DNA of 50,360 nt from Flavobacteriales bacterium (GTDB lineage: Bacteria; Bacteroidota; Bacteroidia; Flavobacteriales_D; Crocinitomicaceae), in assembly GCA_015665275.1 (NCBI GenBank), contig JADFAL010000084.1, positions 1 through 50,360 of the forward strand, written 5' to 3'. A program made the position numbers and the translations under genes. The notes beneath the pieces were generated by a model. The model made no database searches and was not told where the DNA came from. It was given only the letters and a program-made list of their open reading frames with translations. Below are positions 33,542 through 41,871 of this stretch, in pieces. The first letter of the stretch is position 1, and the number at the start of each line of letters is the position of its first letter.

Positions 33542-35593
33542 CTAACTCGACTGATCAATCTTGCGAACCATCGTTAGAATCGTTGCCATTCCACATGTTT
33601 CGCCCGTCTCATCATAGATATCCACTAGGAATTTCACAATTCCTTTAGCAATATCATCTTCGGAACGTTTTTCCTGATCAATTTTCTCTTTTACCGTAAA
33701 GCGAACGCCAATGGTTGCTCCTGGATATACTGGTTTCGTAAATCGTGCTTCGTCAATTCCATAGTTCAGCAAAACTGGACCTTTCTTCGGATCAACAAAC
33801 AATCCTGCTGCTTTAGAAAGCAAGAAATATCCGTGTGCTACACGCCCTTCAAAAATGGTTCCGTCCAATGACGTCTCATCCATGTGCGCGTAGAAATTAT
33901 CTCCTGAAACATTGGCAAAGTTTACGATATCAGACTCTGTAACCGTATGCTTGTGCGTATACACTGTTTCTCCAACTACTAATTCTTCAAAGTGTTTACG
34001 GAACACATGCGGATTTGCTTCTGGCATTGCTGCTCCCACTTGGAATTGCTGCGTAATTTCTGTAATCGTTGTTGGGTGTCCTTGAATTGCGGTACGCTGT
34101 AAATAATGTAAGATTCCACGTTTTCCACCCATTTCTTCACCACCTCCGGCGCGTCCTGGACCACCGTGCGTGAGCAAAGGCATTGGAGAACCATGGCCTG
34201 TACTTTCCTTTGCACAATCTTTGTTCAATACCAAAATACGTCCGTGCATACTCGCAGCGCCTACAACATAGTCGCGTGCTTCTTTATCATCTGGAGTTAC
34301 AATCGAAGATACCAACGACCCTTTCCCCATGCGCGCCAATTCTACAGCTTCGTCCAAATTCTTATATGGCATAATCGTAGAAACCGGACCAAATGCCTCC
34401 ACATTGTGAACATCCACTTTATTGAATGGATCGCTGTTTCTGAATAAGATCGGTGAGAAGAATGCTCCCTTGTCTTTGTCGGCTCCAACAACTTCAAAAT
34501 TGTCCAAATCACCGAATACCATTTCCTGAGATTTTGCCAACAATTCTACGCTTTCTCGAACACGATCTACCTGAGTTCGTGTTGCCAAAGCCCCCATGCG
34601 AACGCCCTCTTGAGAAGGGTCTCCAATAATTGTGGTGCTCAATCGTTTGGAAATCGCCGCCTGAACATCTTCTAATAAATTTTCAGGTACAATGATGCGA
34701 CGTACTGCCGTACATTTCTGTCCTGCTTTTACCGTAATTTCTTTCGTAACCTCCTTCACAAACAAGGCAAACTCTTCCGTATCTGGAGTTGCTTTTTCTC
34801 CCAATACCGAAGCATTCAGTGAATCAGCCTCAAGGTTAAAAGCAACACTTCTTTCTGTGATATGTGGAAGTCCTTTCAGGTCTTTACCTGTATGCGCACT
34901 TCCCGTGAAGGTTACTGTATCTTCTAAATCAACGTGATCGATGATTCCGCGGCCCAATCCACAAATCAATTGCAGCGATCCTTCCGGAAGAATTCCCGAA
35001 GCGATAATATCGCGCACCATAACCTCGGTTAGGTAACATGTATATTCAGATGGTTTTACCACTGCTGGAACTCCAGCCATTAAGTTAACCGCTATCTTCT
35101 CCAACATTCCCCAAATTGGAAAGTTAAAAGCATTGATGTGTACGGCAACACCTTGTTTTGGTGTCATGATGTGATGCCCGATAAACGTTCCTTCTTTCGA
35201 AAGTGGCGCCATCGTTCCATCTACATAATAAGGTAAGTCTGGAAATTGACGACGCAAAGATGCATTCGCAAACAGGTTTCCAATCCCTCCTTCAATATCA
35301 ATCCAAGAATCAACTTTAGTTGCCCCGGACCATGCGCTTACTTCGTAATATTTTTTCTTCAACGACATCAAGTGAAGCGCCAAGGCCTTGAGCATACGTC
35401 CTCTTTCCTGGAATGTCATCTTACGCAATTGTGTACCCCCCGTTCGTCGACCGTATTCCAAAATGGCTGCGTAATCGAATCCGGCGCTTGAAGTTTCACC
35501 GAACTGTTCTCCCGTAATAGCGTTGTAAAGTTTCGTTTCAACCCCTTCACCATCAACCCATTCACCGAGGATATAGCTTTGATATCGTTGCAT
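33542..35593 (-). CDS. paaZ: Bifunctional PaaZ: aldehyde dehydrogenase and MaoC-type hydratase
   Basis: 683 residues, the normal length for PaaZ. The N-terminal aldehyde dehydrogenase domain (about 1-530) has the catalytic Cys294 in GQKCTAVRR and Glu255 in FNLEADS, matching oxidation of 3-oxo-5,6-didehydrosuberyl-CoA semialdehyde. The C-terminal MaoC/hotdog domain (about 540-675) carries the Asp and His of SGDNFYAHMD for ring-opening hydrolysis of oxepin-CoA. Together these are the fourth-stage enzymes of aerobic phenylacetyl-CoA degradation. None of paaABCDE, paaG, paaF, paaH or paaJ is nearby, so the rest of the pathway must be elsewhere or the enzyme serves another ring-CoA. A -7-like element (TATCTTTA) lies 20 bases before the start. 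Confidence 0.95.
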   Translation of the reverse strand: MQRYQSYILGEWVDGEGVETKLYNAITGEQFGETSSAGFDYAAILEYGRRTGGTQLRKMTFQERGRMLKALALHLMSLKKKYYEVSAWSGATKVDSWIDIEGGIGNLFANASLRRQFPDLPYYVDGTMAPLSKEGTFIGHHIMTPKQGVAVHINAFNFPIWGMLEKIAVNLMAGVPAVVKPSEYTCYLTEVMVRDIIASGILPEGSLQLICGLGRGIIDHVDLEDTVTFTGSAHTGKDLKGLPHITERSVAFNLEADSLNASVLGEKATPDTEEFALFVKEVTKEITVKAGQKCTAVRRIIVPENLLEDVQAAISKRLSTTIIGDPSQEGVRMGALATRTQVDRVRESVELLAKSQEMVFGDLDNFEVVGADKDKGAFFSPILFRNSDPFNKVDVHNVEAFGPVSTIMPYKNLDEAVELARMGKGSLVSSIVTPDDKEARDYVVGAASMHGRILVLNKDCAKESTGHGSPMPLLTHGGPGRAGGGEEMGGKRGILHYLQRTAIQGHPTTITEITQQFQVGAAMPEANPHVFRKHFEELVVGETVYTHKHTVTESDIVNFANVSGDNFYAHMDETSLDGTIFEGRVAHGYFLLSKAAGLFVDPKKGPVLLNYGIDEARFTKPVYPGATIGVRFTVKEKIDQEKRSEDDIAKGIVKFLVDIYDETGETCGMATILTMVRKIDQSS

Positions 35594-35613
35594 TATTGTT
35601 ATTTTTAGTCAGC

Positions 35614-35621
35614 TAAAGATA
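35614..35621 (-). promoter_or_regulatory. -7 promoter element of paaZ
   Basis: TATCTTTA on the minus strand differs from TAnnTTTG only in the last base and lies 20 bases before the paaZ ATG, giving a short leader. Confidence 0.4.
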
Positions 35622-35632
35622 GCCATAATTCC

Positions 35633-36076
35633 ATGAGCGCTCAGAGTCAATACACGGATATTTTTAAATCAGAATTGGTGGATTCCGCCACTGTTGATGG
35701 TTTGTTTATAGCGATATACGAAAATGGCTTGCTGCATGTTAAAGTGCCACGCTACTACAGTATTGACTTGGACGTTTTTATCAAATGTCAGAATTACATT
35801 CGAACGTACGGCGAAGACAAGAAGTACCATTTCGTATTTGAGTTTGCCAGCTTTTCAGAAGTAGACCCGGAGCTTCGAAAGAAAAGAGCTTCTTCAGAAG
35901 GATCGGAGTTTTCGCTTTCCGATGCACTCGTGATCTCCAACCTTCCTCAGAAAATGATGGGCGATTTTTATCTCAAATTCAACAAGCCTGTGCGCCCTTC
36001 CAAGTTTTTCTTCTCGTTAGAAAAAGCTGTAGATTGGTCATTGAACCTAAAAGAGAAATCACTGAAATCCAACTAG
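35633..36076 (+). CDS. STAS/SpoIIAA-like protein (DUF7793-type)
   Basis: 147 residues, cytoplasmic, no signal. The pattern is that of the small STAS-like family common in Bacteroidota: an N-terminal strand pair (FIAIYENGLLHVKV), a helix, then a conserved C-terminal stretch SDALVISNLPQKMMGDFYLKFNKP, with the NKPxxPxKFF and AxxW motifs at about 115-135. The function of the family is unknown; regulation by protein contact is often proposed. The frame starts 39 bases from the divergent paaZ start. Its stop shares the palindrome CTAG with the stop of the convergent decarboxylase gene. Confidence 0.82.
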   Translation: MSAQSQYTDIFKSELVDSATVDGLFIAIYENGLLHVKVPRYYSIDLDVFIKCQNYIRTYGEDKKYHFVFEFASFSEVDPELRKKRASSEGSEFSLSDALVISNLPQKMMGDFYLKFNKPVRPSKFFFSLEKAVDWSLNLKEKSLKSN

Positions 36077-37305
36077 GATACAAGCTTCTCGGAAATCATT
36101 GTATCCAGAAAGAATTCCAAATGCTCAATCTCAACGTGTTCCATGATCACAATTTTATACCAGTTGGGAGCGTCGTGATTGTCGGGAACTAAGCCGAACT
36201 TTGCTGCCTGTTCTTTCATTAAAAACGAGCTTTCAATGGTTACAATATTACTACTCGGATTTCTGAAGTAGTTGATTTTGTTCGCGTCTAACTTTTCGCA
36301 AAGCCAATCGGTGCGCTTTTGTAGAACGAAAATCTTCTCGTGCCAGCCGAACTTTCCATACGTCATAAGAATCATCCAAACCGCAATAGCATTGGCCCCG
36401 GAACGACTACCGATTAAGGTAGAATCCTGACCTTCGACATAAATTGCTTCCTTGGTATGTGCATATTGCATCCATCCTTTTCGGATCAGAAATATTCCTG
36501 TACCATAAGGTGCTTGGGCCATTTTGTGTGCATCCATGGTGATCGAATTGATGCGTGGATTCTCGAAGGTCAACTGGGTGTCCTCACTAGAGAATGGATA
36601 GTAAAAACCGCCGAAAGCTGCGTCCACGTGGATCTTGAAAGTCAAGTTTCGTTCCGTCAACGCTTCCACATAAAGATTGACATCGTCCACTGATCCGAAC
36701 ATAGTGGTCATCATATTTGCAACCACAATAAAATATTTCACACCTTCCTTTTCCAATCGTGCGACGGTATCGTCAATGGCCTCTATGCTAACTCCCATCG
36801 TAGACGGATCCGTCTTGACAGTCGCCCATTTGATGTGCAATAAATTTGCTGCTTTTGCCGTCGAGTAGTGCGTATGCTCATTACCAATGATGGCAATTTC
36901 GTTGTATTCGGCGTTGAAATCTCGATGGAAGTAATTCCTGTAAATCCAGATTGCTTGCAGGTTTGCCTCTGTACCACCCGATGCAACATAACCATCACAA
37001 GAATTTGCCTCTGCTCCCATTATCTCTTCTGCGCAAATACGAACCGCTTCACGTTCTAAGACATGTGTCCCCTCAAAATAAGCCTCCGATTGATCCAAGG
37101 TATGACAACCAATATGATTGGGATTTTCAACCATCGTTGATAAAAACGGAGCATTGTCCAACAAAGCGTGATCCGGCGAAAACACCTTTGAGTCCAAAAA
37201 TGAAGCTGGCAATCCCAAAACGTTTTCTCCTCGAAACCCTCTGTTCTTTTGTAATGCGTCAAAAATTCGCTCTTTAATCCGATGTTGGTTCAATTTCTTC
37301 CACAT
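36073..37305 (-). CDS. PLP-dependent group II decarboxylase
   Basis: 410 residues. Conserved elements of fold-type I, group II decarboxylases are present: SGGTEANLQAIW (about 109-120, phosphate binding), EHTHYS (about 143-148, ring-stacking His), VDAAFGGFYYPF with Asp228 contacting the pyridine N, and TMDAHKMAQAPYGTG with Lys261 forming the Schiff base. The family covers glutamate, histidine, tyrosine and aspartate decarboxylases and the substrate cannot be fixed by eye; the shorter length (about 410 against 460-480 for GadB) favours the histidine/tyrosine/aspartate group. No antiporter gene accompanies it. Convergent overlap of four bases with the STAS-like gene. Confidence 0.9.
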   Translation of the reverse strand: MWKKLNQHRIKERIFDALQKNRGFRGENVLGLPASFLDSKVFSPDHALLDNAPFLSTMVENPNHIGCHTLDQSEAYFEGTHVLEREAVRICAEEIMGAEANSCDGYVASGGTEANLQAIWIYRNYFHRDFNAEYNEIAIIGNEHTHYSTAKAANLLHIKWATVKTDPSTMGVSIEAIDDTVARLEKEGVKYFIVVANMMTTMFGSVDDVNLYVEALTERNLTFKIHVDAAFGGFYYPFSSEDTQLTFENPRINSITMDAHKMAQAPYGTGIFLIRKGWMQYAHTKEAIYVEGQDSTLIGSRSGANAIAVWMILMTYGKFGWHEKIFVLQKRTDWLCEKLDANKINYFRNPSSNIVTIESSFLMKEQAAKFGLVPDNHDAPNWYKIVIMEHVEIEHLEFFLDTMISEKLVS

Positions 37306-37440
37306 AGCAATGCTTTTCAGGACAAATGACGGGAATCTGAATCGTTCAAATGATGACTTTCGTCAGTATTAAGATAAAAGATGAATTGGGCGGATTAAAC
37401 AGTCCAGTATATCCAGAAGCGAAGCGATCTAATAACTCCT

Positions 37441-37448
37441 TATATTTA
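37441..37448 (+). promoter_or_regulatory. -7-like element four bases before a start codon
   Basis: TATATTTA differs from TAnnTTTG in the last base and is followed by TACC and the ATG at 37453. It predicts a leaderless mRNA. Confidence 0.4.
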
Positions 37449-37452
37449 TACC

Positions 37453-38490
37453 ATGCGATATTTCATTTTAACAATCTTCACGATTATGAGCATTTCTGGA
37501 CAGGCACAGGACAAAGTAGTGTTGGTTATTCACGGAGGAGCTGGCACCATCCTCAAGAAAAATATGTCGGACGAAAAAGAAGCCGCATACGAGGCAAAAC
37601 TCCGCGAAGCTTTGGAAGCTGGATACGCCGAATTAAGTGCTGGTAAAACGAGTGTAAAAGCAGTACAAGCGACCATTCACGTTATGGAAGATTCGCCATT
37701 GTTTAACGCAGGAAAAGGTGCCGTGTACACCAACGCAGAAACGCAAGAAATGGATGCTTCCATCATGCGTGGACATGACAAAGAAGCAGGTGCAGTGGCT
37801 GGTGTAAGCACCATTAAAAACCCGATTGATGCAGCAATTGCTGTGATGGAAAAATCAGAACATGTCATGTTAGCAGGAACAGGCGCTGAGGAATTTGCAG
37901 AGAAACAACGCGTGACCATTGTAGACTCTTCCTACTTCAAAAGCGAGGTACGTTTGAAACAACTCAAGCGCGTTCAGGACCATGAGAATGCTGTATTAGA
38001 CCATGATGGTGATGACCGAGGAGAATTTGACGGCTCGGAGAATGAATTCAACATAGATTATATAGAGGACAAGAAATTTGGAACCGTGGGTGCGGTTGCT
38101 CTGGATTCTTCAGGAAATCTGGCTGCAGGAACCTCAACGGGTGGAATGACCAATAAGCGGTATCATCGGGTTGGAGATTCCCCCATTATTGGTGCGGGAA
38201 CCTATGCTAATGAACTAGTGGGCGTTTCGTGCACCGGCCATGGCGAATATTTCATTCGAAATGTGGTTGCGTACGATGTTGCCGCCTTGATGGAATATGC
38301 TGATATGACATTAGAAGAAGCCACTGCTAAAGTGATTGAAAAGCAAACCGAAATGGGCGGTAAAGGCGGATTGATTGCCCTGGACAAGGACGGAAATGTA
38401 AGCCTTCCTTTCAATACATCAGGAATGTACCGAGGATGGGTTACTGAAAGTGGTGAGATTACTATCGAGATTTACGAGGCGGGAGAGTAA
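37453..38490 (+). CDS. Exported isoaspartyl peptidase/L-asparaginase (Ntn-hydrolase)
   Basis: 345 residues with a signal peptide ending near residue 19 (GQAQ), so the enzyme is periplasmic. It has the plant-type asparaginase signatures: VIHGGAGT at about 26, FNAGKGAVYT at about 84, MDASIM at about 100, and the self-cleavage site KKFGTVGAVALD with nucleophile Thr211, followed by GTSTGGMTNKRYHRVGDSPIIGAGTYA. The precursor should cut itself before Thr211 to give alpha and beta chains. It removes isoaspartyl residues from peptides and can hydrolyse asparagine. The loop before the cut (about 180-205) is Asp/Glu-rich, as in homologues. Convergent with the gene at 38510. Confidence 0.95.
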   Translation: MRYFILTIFTIMSISGQAQDKVVLVIHGGAGTILKKNMSDEKEAAYEAKLREALEAGYAELSAGKTSVKAVQATIHVMEDSPLFNAGKGAVYTNAETQEMDASIMRGHDKEAGAVAGVSTIKNPIDAAIAVMEKSEHVMLAGTGAEEFAEKQRVTIVDSSYFKSEVRLKQLKRVQDHENAVLDHDGDDRGEFDGSENEFNIDYIEDKKFGTVGAVALDSSGNLAAGTSTGGMTNKRYHRVGDSPIIGAGTYANELVGVSCTGHGEYFIRNVVAYDVAALMEYADMTLEEATAKVIEKQTEMGGKGGLIALDKDGNVSLPFNTSGMYRGWVTESGEITIEIYEAGE

Positions 38491-38513
38491 TCAAATAAAC
38501 CGCTCTTGATTAC
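38487..38513. terminator. Inverted repeat that spans both convergent stop codons
   Basis: GTAATCAA and TTGATTAC form perfect 8-base arms with an 11-base loop. Each arm contains the TAA stop of one of the two converging genes. There is no T tract, so termination is uncertain. Confidence 0.4.
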
Positions 38514-39376
38514 ATTCTAAAACGAAGATGTTCTGGTCTCTTTAGTGCGGGTGTGAGCGTGATTTGGAGTTGATGCCCCCCAAGACTGGAAATTAGCGGC
38601 TCATTATTCAACAGAGGTATACTATACGAGTATCGAAATTCATAGTATTGAAGAAAGGTACATCCAAGAGAGAAGGAAAGCGAACTGACATCAAAAACTT
38701 GAGATTTTACGACTTCTGTATCAATCGTATTCTTGTCTGAAAAAATCGATTCATTCAAACTGATGTAATGCGAAGCTCCACGAACCACTTCCATTTTGGA
38801 TTTCACTCCGAAATCATAAGCGAAACCTACGCCTGCATAGATGGCAAATTTTCGACTTTTCGTACTATAAATATACGGGCGAATGGAAGCACTTAAAGCT
38901 ACCAAGTCGTTTCTATAGGAGACGTCATACGTGAGCTCGCTTCCCTTACCGTGAACAAACGAATTTCCTTGAGAATTTGTGAGCGTATCTATTACTTCAA
39001 AACTTGACTGCGCAGCGCTCATTTCACTGTAGAAGGTCCATCTTCTGAGCGATCCGATGGCGCCTAACCACGGAAACCACTTTTTTTCTTCTCGCAGTCT
39101 AAAGACTTTTTCATAGCCAAGTTCAAAAGATAAATTAGTCGCGTTCTGCTCCGAACTGCTCGTTAAGTCACTTTCTTGTAGTTGGGAAAAGTATACAGAT
39201 TCAGTTGCAAAATTTTGATGCGAGCTATACCCAAAATCAACATTTCTATTCTCGAAGCTAAGGCTAGCATGAATCTTGTGGACCGGAACCCATATGGTGT
39301 TCGAATCCTTCTGATTTAAACCGAAAAAAGAAATTCCGCTGAATAACAGAACCGTAATTGTCTTTCGAAGTAGCAT
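38510..39376 (-). CDS. Probable outer-membrane beta-barrel protein of unknown function
   Basis: 288 residues. An N-terminal hydrophobic segment (about 5-20) acts as a signal peptide, although no AXA site is obvious. The rest alternates polar and hydrophobic residues in many strands: NLSFELGYEKVF, LVALSASIRPYIY, KFAIYAGVGFAYDFGVKS, SLSFSLGCTFLQYYEFRYSYSIP, LQITLTPAL. This resembles small 8-10-strand barrels of Bacteroidota. No named family is recognised. It is monocistronic and divergent from the gene at 39524. Confidence 0.7.
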   Translation of the reverse strand: MLLRKTITVLLFSGISFFGLNQKDSNTIWVPVHKIHASLSFENRNVDFGYSSHQNFATESVYFSQLQESDLTSSSEQNATNLSFELGYEKVFRLREEKKWFPWLGAIGSLRRWTFYSEMSAAQSSFEVIDTLTNSQGNSFVHGKGSELTYDVSYRNDLVALSASIRPYIYSTKSRKFAIYAGVGFAYDFGVKSKMEVVRGASHYISLNESIFSDKNTIDTEVVKSQVFDVSSLSFSLGCTFLQYYEFRYSYSIPLLNNEPLISSLGGHQLQITLTPALKRPEHLRFRM

Positions 39377-39462
39377 TTCTTTGATTTTCAGCTAAAACGC
39401 CTAAAACATGTACATATTGTCTCCTCTATTTACTCTTAGACCTGTGGTTTTTGCACTGAATT

Positions 39463-39470
39463 TAACTTTG
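39463..39470 (+). promoter_or_regulatory. -7 promoter element
   Basis: TAACTTTG matches the Bacteroidota -7 consensus exactly and lies 53 bases before the ATG at 39524. Confidence 0.45.
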
Positions 39471-39523
39471 ATAGGAAATACGGAGATTGAGAAACCAGTA
39501 TTTTGCTTTCAAACTACACTACG

Positions 39524-40822
39524 ATGCGTAACAACTTGATAACCCGATCTATACTGCACCTTTCTATCTGCTTATTAGCACTCACAGCAAAAGCTCAAGA
39601 GTGGAAGACGCTAGATTCAGACGATTACGGAATGTTCTCATGGACACGAAACGGTTATGCGGTTGGGAACCGACTTTTTAAAGTCAATCCCCACGATGGT
39701 AGCATATGGTGCGACAACAGAAACATTATCCACGGTATCGATAAGCACGGAGAGTATTTCCGTTTCGATGAAGAGAATTGCTACATCATTCAACCATTCA
39801 ATCAGGGAAGCAATTTGGCTGAATTTGCCTTCACCCGAAATGACACATACGTTTGCGACAAATTCAATGGTATTATCAAATACAATGGAAACAATTGGTC
39901 GTACCTCTATCATGGAGAATGGATGAAAAACATCTTTGCCGAAGAAGACACCGTATACGCTTTGTTTGATCAATCAAGTGAAGTTCGAACTTGGATTAAC
40001 GGAAGTCCTGGAGAGACTTTCCATCCTCTTTTCGGACACGATCGAATCTCAGTCAAGAATGGCAAAATGTATGGATCCACTTCAATTCCACGCGGAACGC
40101 TTTCGATTCCTATTGAGAACGGATATTATCTGTATGACCCGGATAGCTGCATGATTCTTGATAGGTACAATTTCGATATCAAACACTCTCCAAACAGCGA
40201 TTTGCTCTTTGTTGCTCACGAAAACGGCATCTCAGTGGCGAAGGACGGAGTTTTTTACGACACCATTACATCGAATAATTCTTGGGGCATGCCGGGAGGC
40301 GCAATAGCTGAAATTGAAGTCGATTCTCAAGACAATATTTGGGCATTGTTCGGAGAATTGAGCAATAATGGGTATTCATTCTCTGGTTACTACTCTATTG
40401 CCTATTACAATAGCAAAACGAGAGCCTGGTCTAATATATTTTCAGTCAACAATTCGCCTTTGGAATTACTCTCGAATGTCTCGATTGATCTTGGACCTTA
40501 CGATAATTTATACATTGCCGACTATGACAAATTGCATATTGTAAAATTCGGAGATCAATGGCCCGTATGGATGGATGTTGCAGTAAAATTGCCGAAACCA
40601 TTCTCAATCGGACCTAATCCAACTTCAGATCTTTTGAAAATTTTTGGGAATCAATACGGGCTAGAAAATGAGATTGTGATTCGAGACCAACTCATGCGAG
40701 AAGTAAAAAGAACTCCATTCAGCCATCAAATAGATGTATCAGAATTGGCAGCAGGAAGCTATTGGCTAGAGCTTTTGAAAGAATCTGAACCGATGGAACG
40801 GACCCAATTCGTGAAATTGTAG
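39524..40822 (+). CDS. T9SS-secreted propeller-like protein
   Basis: 432 residues from the ATG at 39524; the longer frame would need a TTG and would lengthen the signal peptide n-region. A signal peptide ends near residue 25 (TAKAQ). The body (about 26-360) is a run of WD/two-component-propeller-like strands with repeated Trp/Tyr-Gly-Asn patterns (GIIKYNGNNWSYLYHGEW, ENIxWALFGE-type, DNLYIADYDKLHIVKFGDQW). The last 75 residues form a type A T9SS sorting domain (FSIGPNPTSDLLKI, IVIRDQLMREV, GSYWLELL). It should be exported to the surface. The binding partner or activity is unknown. Confidence 0.82.
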   Translation: MRNNLITRSILHLSICLLALTAKAQEWKTLDSDDYGMFSWTRNGYAVGNRLFKVNPHDGSIWCDNRNIIHGIDKHGEYFRFDEENCYIIQPFNQGSNLAEFAFTRNDTYVCDKFNGIIKYNGNNWSYLYHGEWMKNIFAEEDTVYALFDQSSEVRTWINGSPGETFHPLFGHDRISVKNGKMYGSTSIPRGTLSIPIENGYYLYDPDSCMILDRYNFDIKHSPNSDLLFVAHENGISVAKDGVFYDTITSNNSWGMPGGAIAEIEVDSQDNIWALFGELSNNGYSFSGYYSIAYYNSKTRAWSNIFSVNNSPLELLSNVSIDLGPYDNLYIADYDKLHIVKFGDQWPVWMDVAVKLPKPFSIGPNPTSDLLKIFGNQYGLENEIVIRDQLMREVKRTPFSHQIDVSELAAGSYWLELLKESEPMERTQFVKL

Positions 40823-40833
40823 GTAGGAACTAT

Positions 40834-41829
40834 TTAAATCACCACTTGATAGTTATCAGCATTTTCTTTGATGGATTCTAGCGTTTCCCTAATCTCGTTC
40901 AAATCGAACGAAGTAACCAGCTTCATACGCGTTTCCTTGAAGTGAGAAATCCCTTTGAAGTAATTGGTGTAATGACGTTTCATTTCGGCTACGCCGAGCG
41001 TTTCACCTTTCCATTTCACGCTCATTTCCAAATGACGTAACGCCGCTTTCGCTTTGTCTTCAACCGATGGTTTCGCTTTATGTGTTCCGGTCTCGATGTA
41101 GTGTTTGATCTCGTTGAAAATCCATGGATTACCAATAGATGCGCGACCAATCATAACCCCATCAACGCCGTACTTTGCCTTGTATTCAACCGCTTTTTCC
41201 GGTGTGGTGATATCTCCGTTTCCGAATACTGGAATACGCATCCGGGGATTGTTTCGAACATCGGCAATTAACGACCAATCGGCCTCACCTTTGTACATTT
41301 GCTTTCGCGTACGTCCGTGAATGGAAATTGCCTCAATTCCGATATCCTGCAGTCGTTCAGCAACTTCGACAATGTACTTGGTATTGTCATCCCAGCCCAA
41401 ACGCGTTTTCACAGTCACCGGAAGATTGGTCGATTTTACGATTTCCTCGGTCATCTTAACCATCTTCGGAATATCTTGTAAAATTCCGGCCCCGGCTCCT
41501 TTACAGGCTACCTTTTTCACCGGACATCCGTAGTTAATGTCGAGAATATCCGGATTCGTGCGTTCCACAATTTCTGCCGTTTGCTTCATAGATTCGATTT
41601 CAGAACCGAAAATTTGAATTCCGATCGGGCGCTCGTACTCGTAGATATCCAATTTCTGAACGCTCTTGGCAGCATCGCGGATTAATCCTTCTGAAGAGAT
41701 AAATTCCGTGTACATCAAGTCTGCTCCGTTCTCTTTGCACAAAGCGCGAAAAGGCGGATCGCTGACATCCTCCATGGGAGCCAACAGCAGCGGGAATTCT
41801 CCCAATTCTATATCACGGATTTTAACCAT
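40834..41829 (-). CDS. dusB: tRNA-dihydrouridine synthase DusB
   Basis: 331 residues, the family length. It has the Dus signatures: LLLAPMEDVSDPPFR (FMN-binding), GIQIFGSE, DINYGCPVKKVACKGAGAG with the catalytic Cys102, VKTRLGW, ISIHGRTRKQMYKGEADW, and FGNGDI plus GVMIGRASIGNPW for phosphate binding. The enzyme reduces uridine in the tRNA D-loop using NADPH via FMN. The PVKKVACKGAG pattern is that of the DusB branch. It follows the AsmA-like gene by 42 bases and has its own perfect -7 element in that gap. Confidence 0.96.
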   Translation of the reverse strand: MVKIRDIELGEFPLLLAPMEDVSDPPFRALCKENGADLMYTEFISSEGLIRDAAKSVQKLDIYEYERPIGIQIFGSEIESMKQTAEIVERTNPDILDINYGCPVKKVACKGAGAGILQDIPKMVKMTEEIVKSTNLPVTVKTRLGWDDNTKYIVEVAERLQDIGIEAISIHGRTRKQMYKGEADWSLIADVRNNPRMRIPVFGNGDITTPEKAVEYKAKYGVDGVMIGRASIGNPWIFNEIKHYIETGTHKAKPSVEDKAKAALRHLEMSVKWKGETLGVAEMKRHYTNYFKGISHFKETRMKLVTSFDLNEIRETLESIKENADNYQVVI

Positions 41830-41837
41830 TGGTGGTG

Positions 41838-41845
41838 CAAAGATA
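41838..41845 (-). promoter_or_regulatory. -7 promoter element of dusB
   Basis: TATCTTTG on the minus strand is a perfect consensus match, eight bases before the dusB ATG, in the short gap behind the AsmA-like gene. It gives dusB its own promoter. Confidence 0.5.
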
Positions 41846-41871
41846 GGGCATTTGAATTATGAATTCCGCAT

